Below, in pieces: positions 1 through 8,055 of a stretch of 64,000 nucleotides of DNA (position 1 is the first letter of the stretch; each line of letters opens with the position of its first letter). Under the pieces are notes generated by a model. It was given only the letters and a program-made list of their open reading frames with translations. It had not been told where the DNA came from and searched no databases. Source of the DNA: Paracoccus saliphilus (GTDB lineage Bacteria; Pseudomonadota; Alphaproteobacteria; Rhodobacterales; Rhodobacteraceae); NCBI RefSeq assembly GCF_028553805.1, contig NZ_CP067140.1, positions 1,116,001 through 1,180,000 of the forward strand, read 5' to 3'. Position numbers and translations under genes: made by a program.

Positions 1-787
1 GCCCCGCCAAAAAGAAGATCGCCACCTGATCGACCATTTCCGGGGCGGTGAAACATTGCCCCGTTTGCGGGTCAGGCGTCGTCATGATCTTGGTCGCCAG
101 ATCATCCGGGGCGGTGCCCTTCCTAATGGCTTCCATCCTGCGGGCTACCAGTTCCTCGATAAGCTCGCGAATCTCGGCCGCCGTTCGCAGGGTTCGCGCC
201 GAATGGAGGCGCGGCAACCAGCGGGGCAGAGGCACCAATGCGGCAAGATTCACGATGGGCTGGGCATCCTGATGGGACTTGAAGGCGCGAAAGACGCGAG
301 AGGCGATCTCGTGCTCGATCGGTAGGGAGAACAGTGCACGGAAGATCACGTCGGCGGCGGCATGGCTGGCCTCGGGCTCGATATCCATCTCGCCTTCGGC
401 CAGGCGCGCCAGCGTGGCATCAGTGGCGGACCAGATGGCGGGAAAGCTTTCACGCAACCGGCCGCCCTCGAAAGCCGGGTCGATGATGCGGCGCTGATGT
501 TTCCATGTTTCGCCATTGGTGACGAAGATCGATTCCCCGAGGAGCGGGGCCAGCCCCTCGCGTAGCCGATCCGATTTAGGGAAATCATCGGGACGTTCCT
601 GCAGGATCAGTCGGACCAGTTTGGGGTCGTTGCACAGGAAGCTGTGGACCAGCGGGTTGCGATACTCGGCCATCCAGGCCCGGTAGAGACGCTGGGGCAG
701 GGCGGAGAGCAGATCCCGCCTGAAGCCGCGAACAAGGCGGACAAGCGAGCCGCGCCCCTTGGCGCTGTCCGGCTTGGGGGCGATCAT
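1..787 (-). CDS. Cytochrome P450, C-terminal part beyond window edge
   Basis: Read on the minus strand from the ATG at 787, 262 codons stay open to the window edge. The protein shows P450 landmarks: DDFPKSDRL near residue 70, the C-helix ETWKHQRRIIDPAF near residues 93-106 (W and R contact haem propionates in this family), and the I-helix start IFFLAG just at the edge, where the oxygen-activation motif [A/G]G-x-[D/E]-[T/S] begins. The ExxR motif and haem-binding cysteine would lie outside the window and cannot be checked. The start overlaps the stop of the upstream hydrolase gene by 4 bases (ATGA), so the two are very likely co-translated. No N-terminal membrane anchor is seen, as expected for a soluble bacterial P450. 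The substrate is unknown. Confidence 0.9.
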   Translation of the reverse strand, partial: MIAPKPDSAKGRGSLVRLVRGFRRDLLSALPQRLYRAWMAEYRNPLVHSFLCNDPKLVRLILQERPDDFPKSDRLREGLAPLLGESIFVTNGETWKHQRRIIDPAFEGGRLRESFPAIWSATDATLARLAEGEMDIEPEASHAAADVIFRALFSLPIEHEIASRVFRAFKSHQDAQPIVNLAALVPLPRWLPRLHSARTLRTAAEIRELIEELVARRMEAIRKGTAPDDLATKIMTTPDPQTGQCFTAPEMVDQVAIFFLAG

Positions 788-1977
788 TTGCGTTTACCCG
801 GACCGGCGGCAAGGGTGATCCTGCCCGGCGATGGTTTACGGTTCGCGAAGCGTTCCGACATTGGCATCGGCCCTCCGGTTATCGCGAAATAATCGTAATC
901 ATGCGGTTGATCGAACGCGCAGAGATATTGGAAATGCCGCCGGAACCAACGCCAGCGCATGGCCTTCTGGCGCTGCGGGGAGAGGGTCTGGCTGAAGGCG
1001 GCGGAAACCACCAATGGCCAGCGCTGATCCGGTCCGGCGACGCCGGTGACCGCCACGGGATCGCACAGACCGAAACAGCAGGCATCTCCGGGGGCCGTGA
1101 CATCGAGCCAGAATATCTCTGACCTTTCCGACAGATATGCCAGATCATCATGCAGGCGATCCGCCCGGGGAAGGAAGGACGCCATCGGCACGACATGGCC
1201 AAGGCTCAGCAATGCCAGCTTGGGGCCGTCGGCTGGCAGACGTCCGGATCGGATGACATCGGCGAGCAGCGAAACGGCCAGATAGGCTCCCGAGGAATGG
1301 CCCACGACCAGAACCTCGTCCACATCCTCGGCCAATGCCGCGGCCAGCTTGTCTCCGAATTCCGCCAGCCGTGCTTCCAGTCCGGCCGGATAGGCCCCGC
1401 GATGCTGCGCGGTGAAGGCGTAATCATGCATCAGGTAATAGGCGAAAAGGCGATTATCGAGCCGTCGGAAGACCAGCAGGAGGCCCCAGGCTACAGCCAG
1501 GGCAAATGGCAACCCGGCCCACCAGCTCAGTAGATGCGACAACAGCCACCCCGCCAAGGCTCCGGTCAGGATCGCGAGCAGCGCTTGCATCAACAACATC
1601 ACGATCGGATAGAGCGCCGCCAGCACCGGACCGCGCCGCAGCCGCATCAGCCGGAAGAGCGCGCCGGTGCCGATATAGGCCCAAGCGGTGGCGACAAGCT
1701 GTCCATAGGTCCCCAGAATGCCGCGGCGCATCGAATCCTGAACCAGATCAGCCCAGACAAGGACCTCGAACTGCGTCTCTGCAGAGCCTTCGGGGAAGTT
1801 GCCACGGGATTGCCAGCCAAATCCCGGTTTATGCGATTGCGGCACGATCTCGATCTCGTAGCCGGAGATTGCCGCCTGCACCGTCGATTCCTTACGGAAC
1901 AATTCGCGGTAGCGGCGGGGCGGGACAGGATCAAAACCCGGAATATACAGAACTTTGCGACGGAAGGGGCGAAACAT
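784..1977 (-). CDS. Membrane-associated alpha/beta hydrolase-like protein, partner of P450
   Basis: A 397-residue protein starting MFRPFRRKVLYIPGFDP. The start at 1977 is chosen over an upstream in-frame ATG at 2103 because GAGG lies 8 bases before it and VLYIPGFDP is a typical first strand plus oxyanion region of an alpha/beta hydrolase. The nucleophile elbow GHSSG is visible in VLVVGHSSGAYLAVS. Two hydrophobic stretches in the middle (around residues 110-165) look like transmembrane helices inserted between the first part of the fold and the nucleophile, so the enzyme is probably membrane-bound and lipid-directed. Its stop overlaps the P450 start by 4 bases. A function in lipid or fatty-acid modification with the P450 is inference only. 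Confidence 0.75.
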   Translation of the reverse strand: MFRPFRRKVLYIPGFDPVPPRRYRELFRKESTVQAAISGYEIEIVPQSHKPGFGWQSRGNFPEGSAETQFEVLVWADLVQDSMRRGILGTYGQLVATAWAYIGTGALFRLMRLRRGPVLAALYPIVMLLMQALLAILTGALAGWLLSHLLSWWAGLPFALAVAWGLLLVFRRLDNRLFAYYLMHDYAFTAQHRGAYPAGLEARLAEFGDKLAAALAEDVDEVLVVGHSSGAYLAVSLLADVIRSGRLPADGPKLALLSLGHVVPMASFLPRADRLHDDLAYLSERSEIFWLDVTAPGDACCFGLCDPVAVTGVAGPDQRWPLVVSAAFSQTLSPQRQKAMRWRWFRRHFQYLCAFDQPHDYDYFAITGGPMPMSERFANRKPSPGRITLAAGPGKRK

Positions 1978-2221
1978 GATCAGGCCTCGAAAAACCAGCG
2001 CAGGATAAGCGAATTCTGCTGCGCAGCAACCCGTGCGCACGCAAGAATCTGCTACCGGACGCTCCATCGCGAAAGGTTTCGACCGGTTACCGCCAGTTGC
2101 CATTTTAGCCGGGCAGGCATTGATGAGCTGGTGAGGCGGAGGACGGAACCCTGGGCCGCCGTCTGCACCGTCCGCCCATCTCCAGCGGGGCCATCTTGGC
2201 TTCGAAACCTCGCGCGCTTCC

Positions 2222-3043
2222 CTACTGGGCGGCGTTCCAGCTTAGCGATTCATACTTTCTGGTTGCGAAGTTTATCAAAACGCTAATGACGATGAGAACC
2301 AGCGAGAACCAGATGGCATACATGTAACTGGTTTTAACCGGGTTGTAATTGATAAAGGCATAGCCGCGGAGCTGGTCGATGATATGAAAAAGCGGGTTCC
2401 AGTAAAAGAATACGAGGATCGCGTTTGGGAGAGCATTGGCGACCATCATCTTTCCAGATGCGATCATGCTAATTCTTCGGTAAACGGTTGACAGGAGGCC
2501 CGCACCCTTTGGCGCCCACGCGCTAATTCCCAGGAAAAACAACCCGGTTGCCAGCCCGGCCAGCCAGGCCAGAACAAACATGGCCGCGCATCCAACGGGA
2601 TCGACCAAGTGTACGGGGTTAAACATGACATGGTAAATCGAAAGTAGCACTATCACACTGAGGGTCTGACGATATAACTCGGCCAAGGCCGCAGCCATAA
2701 CCAAGACCAACGGTGTGAGCGGGCGGTGCTTCATGAGCGGATTTCCGATCTTATAGGCACTTGAAACCGCCCCGACACATTTCACATGAAGCATAAATGG
2801 ACAAACGCCGGAAATGAGAAAAAGCATGAAATCTGCCCTTATGGGTGATGACCTCACGCCCAATATCACAAAGAACAGGCCGAAAACTGAAATAAAAACA
2901 ACCGTCTGCATGATGCTGAGCAGCAGGCCGATCAACGCATTTCGATGCTCTTGCCTGAGATTGTAGACAGTTTGATGGTGGATCAATGCTAGAACGCTCG
3001 TAGTGGCGCCGACAAAGTTCCGATTTTTTTTGGTCGCAAACAT
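2222..3043 (-). CDS. ABC-2 type polysaccharide export permease
   Basis: A 273-residue integral membrane protein with about six hydrophobic segments, matching the length and pattern of ABC-2 permeases of the KpsM/Wzm type that export capsular or other surface polysaccharides. Segments include LIGLLLSIMQTVVFISVFGL near residues 38-57, a central pair around residues 105-165, and the C-terminal FSLVLIVISVLINFA. The N-terminal cytoplasmic helix and the amphipathic stretch after it are typical of the family. AAGGAAGA precedes the start by about 10 bases. No cognate ATPase (KpsT/Wzt) is adjacent, which is unusual. Base composition is clearly lower in GC than the surroundings (one 60-base line counted at 47%), suggesting transfer. 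Confidence 0.82.
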   Translation of the reverse strand: MFATKKNRNFVGATTSVLALIHHQTVYNLRQEHRNALIGLLLSIMQTVVFISVFGLFFVILGVRSSPIRADFMLFLISGVCPFMLHVKCVGAVSSAYKIGNPLMKHRPLTPLVLVMAAALAELYRQTLSVIVLLSIYHVMFNPVHLVDPVGCAAMFVLAWLAGLATGLFFLGISAWAPKGAGLLSTVYRRISMIASGKMMVANALPNAILVFFYWNPLFHIIDQLRGYAFINYNPVKTSYMYAIWFSLVLIVISVLINFATRKYESLSWNAAQ

Positions 3044-3505
3044 TGAACTCGATCTTCCTTGAAATGACTACGATCACCACCTGCCAATGGGCCCAGAATA
3101 CGTTTTTTCATGTCAATGTCGAGCCGAGTAGACAGCGGTACGGCGGATGGTTGCGCGTTCTGAGACGGCAAACCTCGCTATCAGACGATCACCAGAATCC
3201 AGACGTGATCGAGGCGTGGCGGTTCGGCCAAGAACCCCACCTAAATGATGGTTTGGGATCAGTGCGGGTTCTTGGCAGGCGTGGATAGCTCCGTGCCTTG
3301 TTAACTGCTGCGAGTAGGATTAACACCATCCCGCGGGGTAGGCGACATGTTGGGCCGCAAGTTGGGAGCGGACCGGCAGCCGATCGCGACGTTATTTCGC
3401 CACGGCGGAAAAGAGAACTGGCCAGTAGGCATTCCCAAGCGCGAGGTCAGAGCAGTGCTCGCCTCAGGGCTGAAAGCTACGGTTCGAACAATCGTTGGAG
3501 GATGG
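3044..3505. other. Long intergenic region in low-GC islet
   Basis: No convincing gene is seen here. The region separates the divergent permease and methyltransferase genes and should hold both promoters. The reading frame of the methyltransferase stays open upstream to an ATG at 3347, but those residues look non-coding and the RBS supports the start at 3506. The only clear structure is an 11-bp inverted repeat at 3227-3276, listed separately. Confidence 0.5.
3227..3276. repeat. 11-bp inverted repeat with 28-base spacer
   Basis: GCCAAGAACCC at 3227-3237 is perfectly complementary to GGGTTCTTGGC at 3266-3276. It lies between divergent genes. There is no T-tract directly after either arm, so it is not an obvious intrinsic terminator. 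It could be an operator, an mRNA leader hairpin or the remnant ends of a small mobile element. Confidence 0.45.
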
Positions 3506-4228
3506 ATGACTAAACGAGGAATCAGCATTAGAACGGTTCGCGGCGCATCGGCTTTCCCAGAAACAGGTGATCTTGATGCCTTTGACATGAACTTTTCTCT
3601 GCCACTCTTTGAGCCAATTGAGGATCAGATTCACAAAACCCAACAACTGGGAAAGCAGCCGCTTTGGGACGGTTATTCGGATTTGCAGCGCTATGGGCGT
3701 GATGTTGGGCCGAATGCAGAGCGGTCTGTGAAACAGGTGCGATCAACCCCGGAACTTTGCCGATTCTATGCGTGGCTTGTTACACAGAAGCGCCCTCAGG
3801 CGGTGCTGGAATTCGGAGCTGCTTTCGGGGTGAGTGGCATGTATTGGCTGGCGGGACTCGAAGCGAATCAATCGGGCCATCTATACAGCTTTGAGCCCAA
3901 CGAGGTCTGGTTTGATATAGCTTGCGAAAATTTCGCCGCAGTCAGCTCGCGCGCAACATTCACAAATGGAACGTTTGAGGATGGCGTTAAGGATGTGCCG
4001 CGGCATGTGGACATCGCATTAATTGATGCGATTCACACACGAGATTTTGTTGTTTCACAATTCGCACTTGTAAAGCAGGTTGCTCGACCCGGGGCATTGA
4101 TTATCTTTGATGACATCAATTTTTCCCGCGATATGCGGCGCTGTTGGCAGGAAGTGTCTTCCGATAGCGATTTGGCCGCCGTTTGGGAACTGAACGGCCG
4201 CGTGGGCATGATCGAACTTCCATCATAG
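3506..4228 (+). CDS. Class I SAM-dependent methyltransferase-like protein
   Basis: A 240-residue protein. The first glycine-rich loop VLEFGAAFGVSGMYW (around residues 92-106) and the acidic end of strand 2, LYSFEPNEVW, are typical of Rossmann methyltransferases of the Methyltransf_24 type. ALIDAIHTRDFV and ALIIFDDINFSRDMRRCW correspond to the later strands; the paired aspartates resemble metal-dependent O-methyltransferases. The start at 3506 follows GGAGG at 3497-3501; an in-frame ATG at 3347 would add 53 residues that look unrelated to the fold. The gene stands alone, divergent from the polysaccharide permease, and shares its lower GC (one line counted at 52%). A role in modifying a surface sugar is inference from context. 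Confidence 0.7.
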   Translation: MTKRGISIRTVRGASAFPETGDLDAFDMNFSLPLFEPIEDQIHKTQQLGKQPLWDGYSDLQRYGRDVGPNAERSVKQVRSTPELCRFYAWLVTQKRPQAVLEFGAAFGVSGMYWLAGLEANQSGHLYSFEPNEVWFDIACENFAAVSSRATFTNGTFEDGVKDVPRHVDIALIDAIHTRDFVVSQFALVKQVARPGALIIFDDINFSRDMRRCWQEVSSDSDLAAVWELNGRVGMIELPS

Positions 4229-4447
4229 GGGGCAGTTCCCAAGCTCATCTTTGATCTCCCTGTCATTGATGATGCGCGAAGTATGACGGCATGGATCGTC
4301 CATAGCGAGCGGCCACGGGAATTTTATGTTTGCTCCCCGTTAAAGCAGGATAAATTATCACGCATCCGCAAGCGAGATCATCGAGCGAAACTTCGCGCTG
4401 CCATCAGCCATGTCGGGCGATCTCTCAGGGAAGGTGAAATAGACTGA
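4229..4447 (+). pseudogene. Open frame continuing in phase after methyltransferase stop
   Basis: Directly after the TAG at 4226-4228 the same frame stays open for 72 codons to a TGA at 4445-4447. It includes LIFDLPVIDDARSM and, from an ATG at 4283, a possible 54-residue product starting MTAWIVHSERPREFYVC and ending in a basic stretch with RKRDHRAK. There is no clear ribosome binding site. It may be the decayed tail of a longer or neighbouring gene, a small real gene, or chance in AT-richer DNA. I recognise no family. Confidence 0.25.
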
Positions 4448-4495
4448 AACCAGAGCAGAGCTGCAAACCGGACATATTGAAAACCAGCTGAATGC

Positions 4496-4572
<77 letters not shown>

Positions 4573-4613
4573 ACGAACGTGCTTGTAGCCGATCATTTTG
4601 GCGGGGGAAAGAG

Positions 4614-5135
4614 CTAGCTGCACGGCCAAGCGGCGTTTGTCTGGTCCAGTTGCAAGGTTGCCATGGGCTGCCCTGTCACCAGGCCCAAGCGGGCAGCCTC
4701 GCCGCCACCGATCTCCAGGATCAGCTTTCTCTCGGGATTCGGATCATCGGCTGTGGCGCCGGGTATGGGGGTCTCATCGAGGGGCCGCGCATTAGGATGA
4801 ATATGGCGAATCGTTCCGGTCGCATCCATGAAGATCAGATCGAGTGGGATGAATGTATTCCGCATCCAGAACGCAACCTGTCGCGGCCTGTCATAAACGA
4901 ACAGCATGCCACTACCGGGGGCCAGGGTCTTGCGAAACATCAGGCCCTGCGCCCGCTCCGCAGGACTGTCGGCGATTTCGACGGTGAAATCGACGATTCC
5001 GCGATCCGTCAGGATCGCTACGCGATCATCTTTGCAAGCGAAAGAAGGTTCCGCTGCCGCAGGCAGGTAAAAGGCCAGCCAAGCGACAAGAAAACCCGCA
5101 AGCAGCCGTAATCCGGCTGATTTATTCGGCTGCAC
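4614..5135 (-). CDS. DUF192 family exported protein
   Basis: The proposed product has 173 residues from a GTG at 5135. That start gives a classical signal peptide: basic NKSAGLR, hydrophobic core LLAGFLVAWLAFYL, then PAAAEP. The mature part carries DUF192 hallmarks: SPAERAQGLMFRKTL, GMLFVYDRPRQVAFWMRNT and IPLDLIFMDATGTI. Longer in-frame starts (5165, 5198) would bury the signal peptide. The gene overlaps the end of the cold-shock gene by 14 bases, so the two are probably one transcript. The function of DUF192 proteins is not firmly established; the conserved Arg/Trp/Asp pattern is retained. The family call is solid, the start less so. Confidence 0.85.
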   Translation of the reverse strand: MQPNKSAGLRLLAGFLVAWLAFYLPAAAEPSFACKDDRVAILTDRGIVDFTVEIADSPAERAQGLMFRKTLAPGSGMLFVYDRPRQVAFWMRNTFIPLDLIFMDATGTIRHIHPNARPLDETPIPGATADDPNPERKLILEIGGGEAARLGLVTGQPMATLQLDQTNAAWPCS

Positions 5136-5727
5136 GCGACAGGACCCAGTCCCGCAGATCGTCATTCTGTTGCGTGGAACTGGGGAAAAGTTCAACATTC
5201 GTCGGCTGGATCGCCTTGTCCCAACTGGTCACCTGCGCGGCCATAAGCCCCCGCGGCCCTTCGACCACGCGCAGGCCGATGGCCTCGCCCAGAACCAGGT
5301 CGGAAAAACCGGAATGCCGCAGGACTTCGATGTGAACGAAGACATCGTCGGAATGGCCGAAGATATTCGCAAAGCCGAAGCCCTTGGCCTTGTCGAACCA
5401 TTTCACGCGCGCGGGCTGTAGCGGGAGGGAATCGAGTTGCCGGATAATGTCGGCATCGAGATCCTCGATCGGCGGGGTGCCGTCACCTTCGGGCGGACTG
5501 ATCTCGAGCACCTCGGTGGCTTGCAGGCCGCGCGCGGTAGACTGAACCTGCACGACGACACGCGAGTGATCCGCCACGGAACTGCGACCAAAATTGCGAA
5601 GCACATTGGCGTGCAGCAAGATATCGGCACCGCCGTCATCATTGACAATGAAACCGTATCCCTTGGTCGGGTCAAACCATTTGACCAAACCAGAAACAAG
5701 CATATTCTCCATCTCGTCCGTCTTCAT
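5122..5727 (-). CDS. Cold-shock protein with two CSD domains
   Basis: A 201-residue protein with two cold-shock domains. The first has VKWFDPTKGYGFI (RNP1 region) and ADILLHANVL; the second has VKWFDKAKGFGFANIF and DVFVHIEVLRHSGF (RNP2 region). A linker of about 40 acidic residues (PPEGDGTPPIEDLDAD) lies between. Such twin-CSD proteins are about three times the length of CspA and are common in Rhodobacteraceae; they are expected to bind single-stranded RNA or DNA. No strong Shine-Dalgarno precedes the ATG at 5727, and M6 or M9 are alternative starts. An IS701-family element sits 49 bases upstream and probably separates the gene from its original promoter. Confidence 0.92.
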   Translation of the reverse strand: MKTDEMENMLVSGLVKWFDPTKGYGFIVNDDGGADILLHANVLRNFGRSSVADHSRVVVQVQSTARGLQATEVLEISPPEGDGTPPIEDLDADIIRQLDSLPLQPARVKWFDKAKGFGFANIFGHSDDVFVHIEVLRHSGFSDLVLGEAIGLRVVEGPRGLMAAQVTSWDKAIQPTNVELFPSSTQQNDDLRDWVLSRAAE

Positions 5728-5772
5728 ATTCTACACCGTTTCCGCGACATTGGCAGGATTGTCGCACAGCCA

Positions 5773-5776
5773 CTAG
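5773..5776. repeat. Target-site duplication CTAG (left)
   Basis: CTAG immediately outside the left end of the insertion sequence, matched by CTAG at 7219-7222. A 4-bp YTAR-type duplication is what the IS701 family generates. Because CTAG is itself palindromic it also extends the apparent inverted repeat to 24 bp. Confidence 0.75.
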
Positions 5777-5796
5777 CACTACTTTGGCAGATTTTT
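5777..5796 (+). repeat. IS701-family terminal inverted repeat, left
   Basis: Twenty bases starting CACTACTTTGGCAG and ending in five T. Identical to the reverse complement of 7199-7218. The transposase stop codon lies one base inside this repeat. Confidence 0.93.
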
Positions 5797-5797
5797 C

Positions 5798-7117
5798 TCA
5801 CCCGCTGCGATACGCCTTTCGCAATGAGGGCATCGAATAGGCGGTGGACGCTCCAGGATATCGAGGATTGCTTGCCTGACGGCTGGCATGGTTGGTTGTG
5901 GGGGTGGTCCCGGGACTCTTTTTCCCCCGTCCCGCAGCCTTGAGGCGGCGGGATTGGAGGAAGGCGTAGGCGATCATCGTCATCAGTGCGTGTCGGTGAA
6001 GACCCGTCCAGGACCGCCCCTCGAAATGATCGAGACCAAGCTCTTCCTTGAGTTGTTGATGCGCCTGTTCGCAGATCCATCGGGCCTTGACGGTAGCGGC
6101 GAGCGTCTTGAGGCAGGTGTCGGCTGGCAGGTTCGAGGCGTAATATTTCCGTTCGCCGGTCGCACGGCGTTCACCGATCAGCCAAACCTCCTCGTCACCA
6201 GGCATAGCCTGCACACGGCCATCCGCCATGCGATGCCGATAGCCATCGGCGATGCGGACACGGATTGCGGCGAACTGGCAATTCAACCTGCCTTTGGTCC
6301 CACGCCTCCAGCTGACCTTCCGCCATTTCTCGTCCTTCAGCATCTGTTCAGCGGAAACGGCCACGCGGTCGGGGAGGTGATATTTGCGGCGGCGACCGCG
6401 TCCCACCTCGGGAAAGACCAGCCCGACATCCGCCGGATAGACGTTCTGGCGCCGCGACAGGCCGACCGCCCATGCAAGGCCGCGCTCGCTCAGAGACTGG
6501 CGGAAAGGCCCGCCCGATCCGTAACCCGCATCGGCCAGCACACAGCCGAAGCGGACGCCCGCATCCCTCACCCGGTCAATCTCCTCGATGGCAATCTCAG
6601 GTTTACTCAGGGCCGCTCGCCGATATTCCGGCACCCGGGCTCGGGCCATGCGGTCGGGATCGTCGGTCCAGACTTCCGGTAGAAACAGCCGCAACCCCAC
6701 CGCCACCGGCACCTCGCGCGACGCCAGTGTTACCGAGACCAGCGACTGGCAATTCGCGGTCTTGCCCAGCGAGGAGGCATATTGTGGCGCAACCCCAACC
6801 GAGCGTTCGCCCTTCTTCGGCAGACAGGTATCATCGATGACCAGAAAGGCCTCCGCGCCGCCAACCAGCCTGTCGGCCTCGGCCAGCAAGGCCGCTTCCA
6901 GCGGCGCGCTGTCCCAGACCCCGTCGGCGATGAAATGATGCAGTTGGTCATAGCTGACCGCCCTGTCCCGCTCGGCCATCGGCTGCACGCTCTTGCGATC
7001 ACCCGGGCCGATCAACCCGGCAACATAGGCCGGACACATCCGCCCCCGCGTCTTGTGCCCAAGCCCCGCAATAAACGGTGCCAGCCATGTCTCCAGATCG
7101 TCCCGCCAGTTCTCCAT
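5798..7117 (-). CDS. IS701-family DDE transposase
   Basis: A 439-residue transposase filling the insertion sequence. Motifs fit the IS701/IS4-type DDE fold: first Asp in FLVIDDTCLPKKG, second Asp in VLADAGYGSGG, and the glutamate region in ICEQAHQQLKEELGLDHFEG. The N-terminal WLAPFIAGLGHKTR and YVAGLIGPGDRKSV are also typical of IS701 members. GAGGGAGG lies about 10 bases before the ATG at 7117. No frameshift or stop interrupts it, so the element may still be mobile. The gene is transcribed toward the cold-shock gene, and readthrough from it could reach that gene. Confidence 0.95.
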   Translation of the reverse strand: MENWRDDLETWLAPFIAGLGHKTRGRMCPAYVAGLIGPGDRKSVQPMAERDRAVSYDQLHHFIADGVWDSAPLEAALLAEADRLVGGAEAFLVIDDTCLPKKGERSVGVAPQYASSLGKTANCQSLVSVTLASREVPVAVGLRLFLPEVWTDDPDRMARARVPEYRRAALSKPEIAIEEIDRVRDAGVRFGCVLADAGYGSGGPFRQSLSERGLAWAVGLSRRQNVYPADVGLVFPEVGRGRRRKYHLPDRVAVSAEQMLKDEKWRKVSWRRGTKGRLNCQFAAIRVRIADGYRHRMADGRVQAMPGDEEVWLIGERRATGERKYYASNLPADTCLKTLAATVKARWICEQAHQQLKEELGLDHFEGRSWTGLHRHALMTMIAYAFLQSRRLKAAGRGKKSPGTTPTTNHASRQASNPRYPGASTAYSMPSLRKAYRSG

Positions 7118-7198
7118 AATCCGCCAGCCTCCCTCAAAGCTGGCTCCCTATGAATCACCCAAAACACCTCCCGTGAATCCGGAGATTGTCGTATCAGC

Positions 7199-7218
7199 AA
7201 AAATCTGCCAAAGTAGTG
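7199..7218 (-). repeat. IS701-family terminal inverted repeat, right
   Basis: Reverse complement of the left repeat at 5777-5796, 20 of 20 bases identical. It is followed by CTAG at 7219-7222, the right copy of the target duplication. Confidence 0.93.
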
Positions 7219-7222
7219 CTAG

Positions 7223-7365
7223 TTGCGCGCAACAGATATGGATTTCAGATTTCAAATGCGCGGCCAAGCTGTTTCAGCCTAACGCCATGTTTCGAAATCA
7301 CGTTTCTACGGCTCTCGGCAGAAATCCGCATGTCATATTTCGTGGTTTAACCAATTTGGTCAAGT
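7223..7365 (-). promoter_or_regulatory. Probable original upstream region of the cold-shock gene, now cut off by the IS
   Basis: Removing the IS and one CTAG joins this segment to the 5' side of the cold-shock gene. On the minus strand it contains TTGACC (7363-7358) followed by AT-rich sequence about 17 bases later (AAATAT), a weak promoter candidate. The stretch is AT-rich compared with flanking coding DNA, as expected for a promoter and 5' leader. The exact promoter is not established. Confidence 0.35.
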
Positions 7366-7977
7366 TCAGGGAGAAAGTCTGGTGATCGTCCAAGCGGTTT
7401 CTTGCTTGCGCCAGCAAAAACGATCATGCAGGCGAAACGCTCCATCTGCCCAGAATTCGATCTGGCTTGGCGCGATACGGAACCCTCCCCAGAAAGGCGG
7501 GCGGGGCGGATTGGTGCCGTGGACAAGTCCCTGTCTTGCCGTCGCGGCCATCAGGCTGGCACGGCTCTCGAGGGGTTGCGACTGCGCCGAGGCCCATGCC
7601 CCCAGCCTGCTTTGCAGGGCGCGGCTGGCGTAATAGGCATCGGCTTGCGGCCCGTCTTCGCGGGTGACGGTCCCGCGCACGCGGATCTGGCGGCGCAGCG
7701 ATTTCCAGTGCATGACGAAGGCGGCCTGGCCGTTGACGGCGAGCTGTTGCCCCTTGGCGCTTTCGTAATTGGTGTAGAACACGAAGGAGCCGTCCAGCCC
7801 CGCGCCATCGATATCCTTCAGCAGCACCATGCGGATATCGGGCAACCCGTCGGCATCGGCGGTCGCAAGCGCGATCGCGTTCGGATCGTTCGGTTCGCTG
7901 GCCTCGGCCTCGGCCAGCCAGCTACGAATTATGGCAAACGGGTCATCCCCGGCAAAGATTCCATCACGATCGCCCAT
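7366..7977 (-). CDS. pdxH: Pyridoxamine 5'-phosphate oxidase
   Basis: A 203-residue FMN enzyme that oxidises pyridoxine or pyridoxamine 5'-phosphate to pyridoxal 5'-phosphate in vitamin B6 biosynthesis and salvage. Family motifs are clear: [25 protein letters not shown] at the N-terminal FMN/substrate site, [46 protein letters not shown], and the C-terminal [13 protein letters not shown] with W-x-I-x-RLSP. It is divergent from fabI with 78 bases between starts. Length is normal for the family. Confidence 0.97.
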   Translation of the reverse strand: MGDRDGIFAGDDPFAIIRSWLAEAEASEPNDPNAIALATADADGLPDIRMVLLKDIDGAGLDGSFVFYTNYESAKGQQLAVNGQAAFVMHWKSLRRQIRVRGTVTREDGPQADAYYASRALQSRLGAWASAQSQPLESRASLMAATARQGLVHGTNPPRPPFWGGFRIAPSQIEFWADGAFRLHDRFCWRKQETAWTITRLSP

Positions 7978-8055
7978 CTTCGCCTCCTTGCGCTTGATGC
8001 TGCCAGACCTTTGGCCTAAGCACGGAAGGCAATTTGAAACCGCGAGGGACGCCTC

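Larger units (their letters stand above)
5777..7218 (-). mobile_element. Complete IS701-family insertion sequence
   Basis: A 1442-bp element bounded by 20-bp perfect terminal inverted repeats beginning CACTACTTTGGCAG (5777-5796 and the complement of 7199-7218) and by CTAG on both sides. It carries one full-length transposase gene on the minus strand. Intact ends, intact gene and intact target duplication suggest a recent insertion. It splits the intergenic region between pdxH and the cold-shock gene. Confidence 0.93.

Noticed and set aside
3347..3505. Longer N-terminus of the methyltransferase from an ATG at 3347
   Set aside because: The extra 53 residues look unlike the fold and have no ribosome binding site, whereas GGAGG precedes the ATG at 3506.
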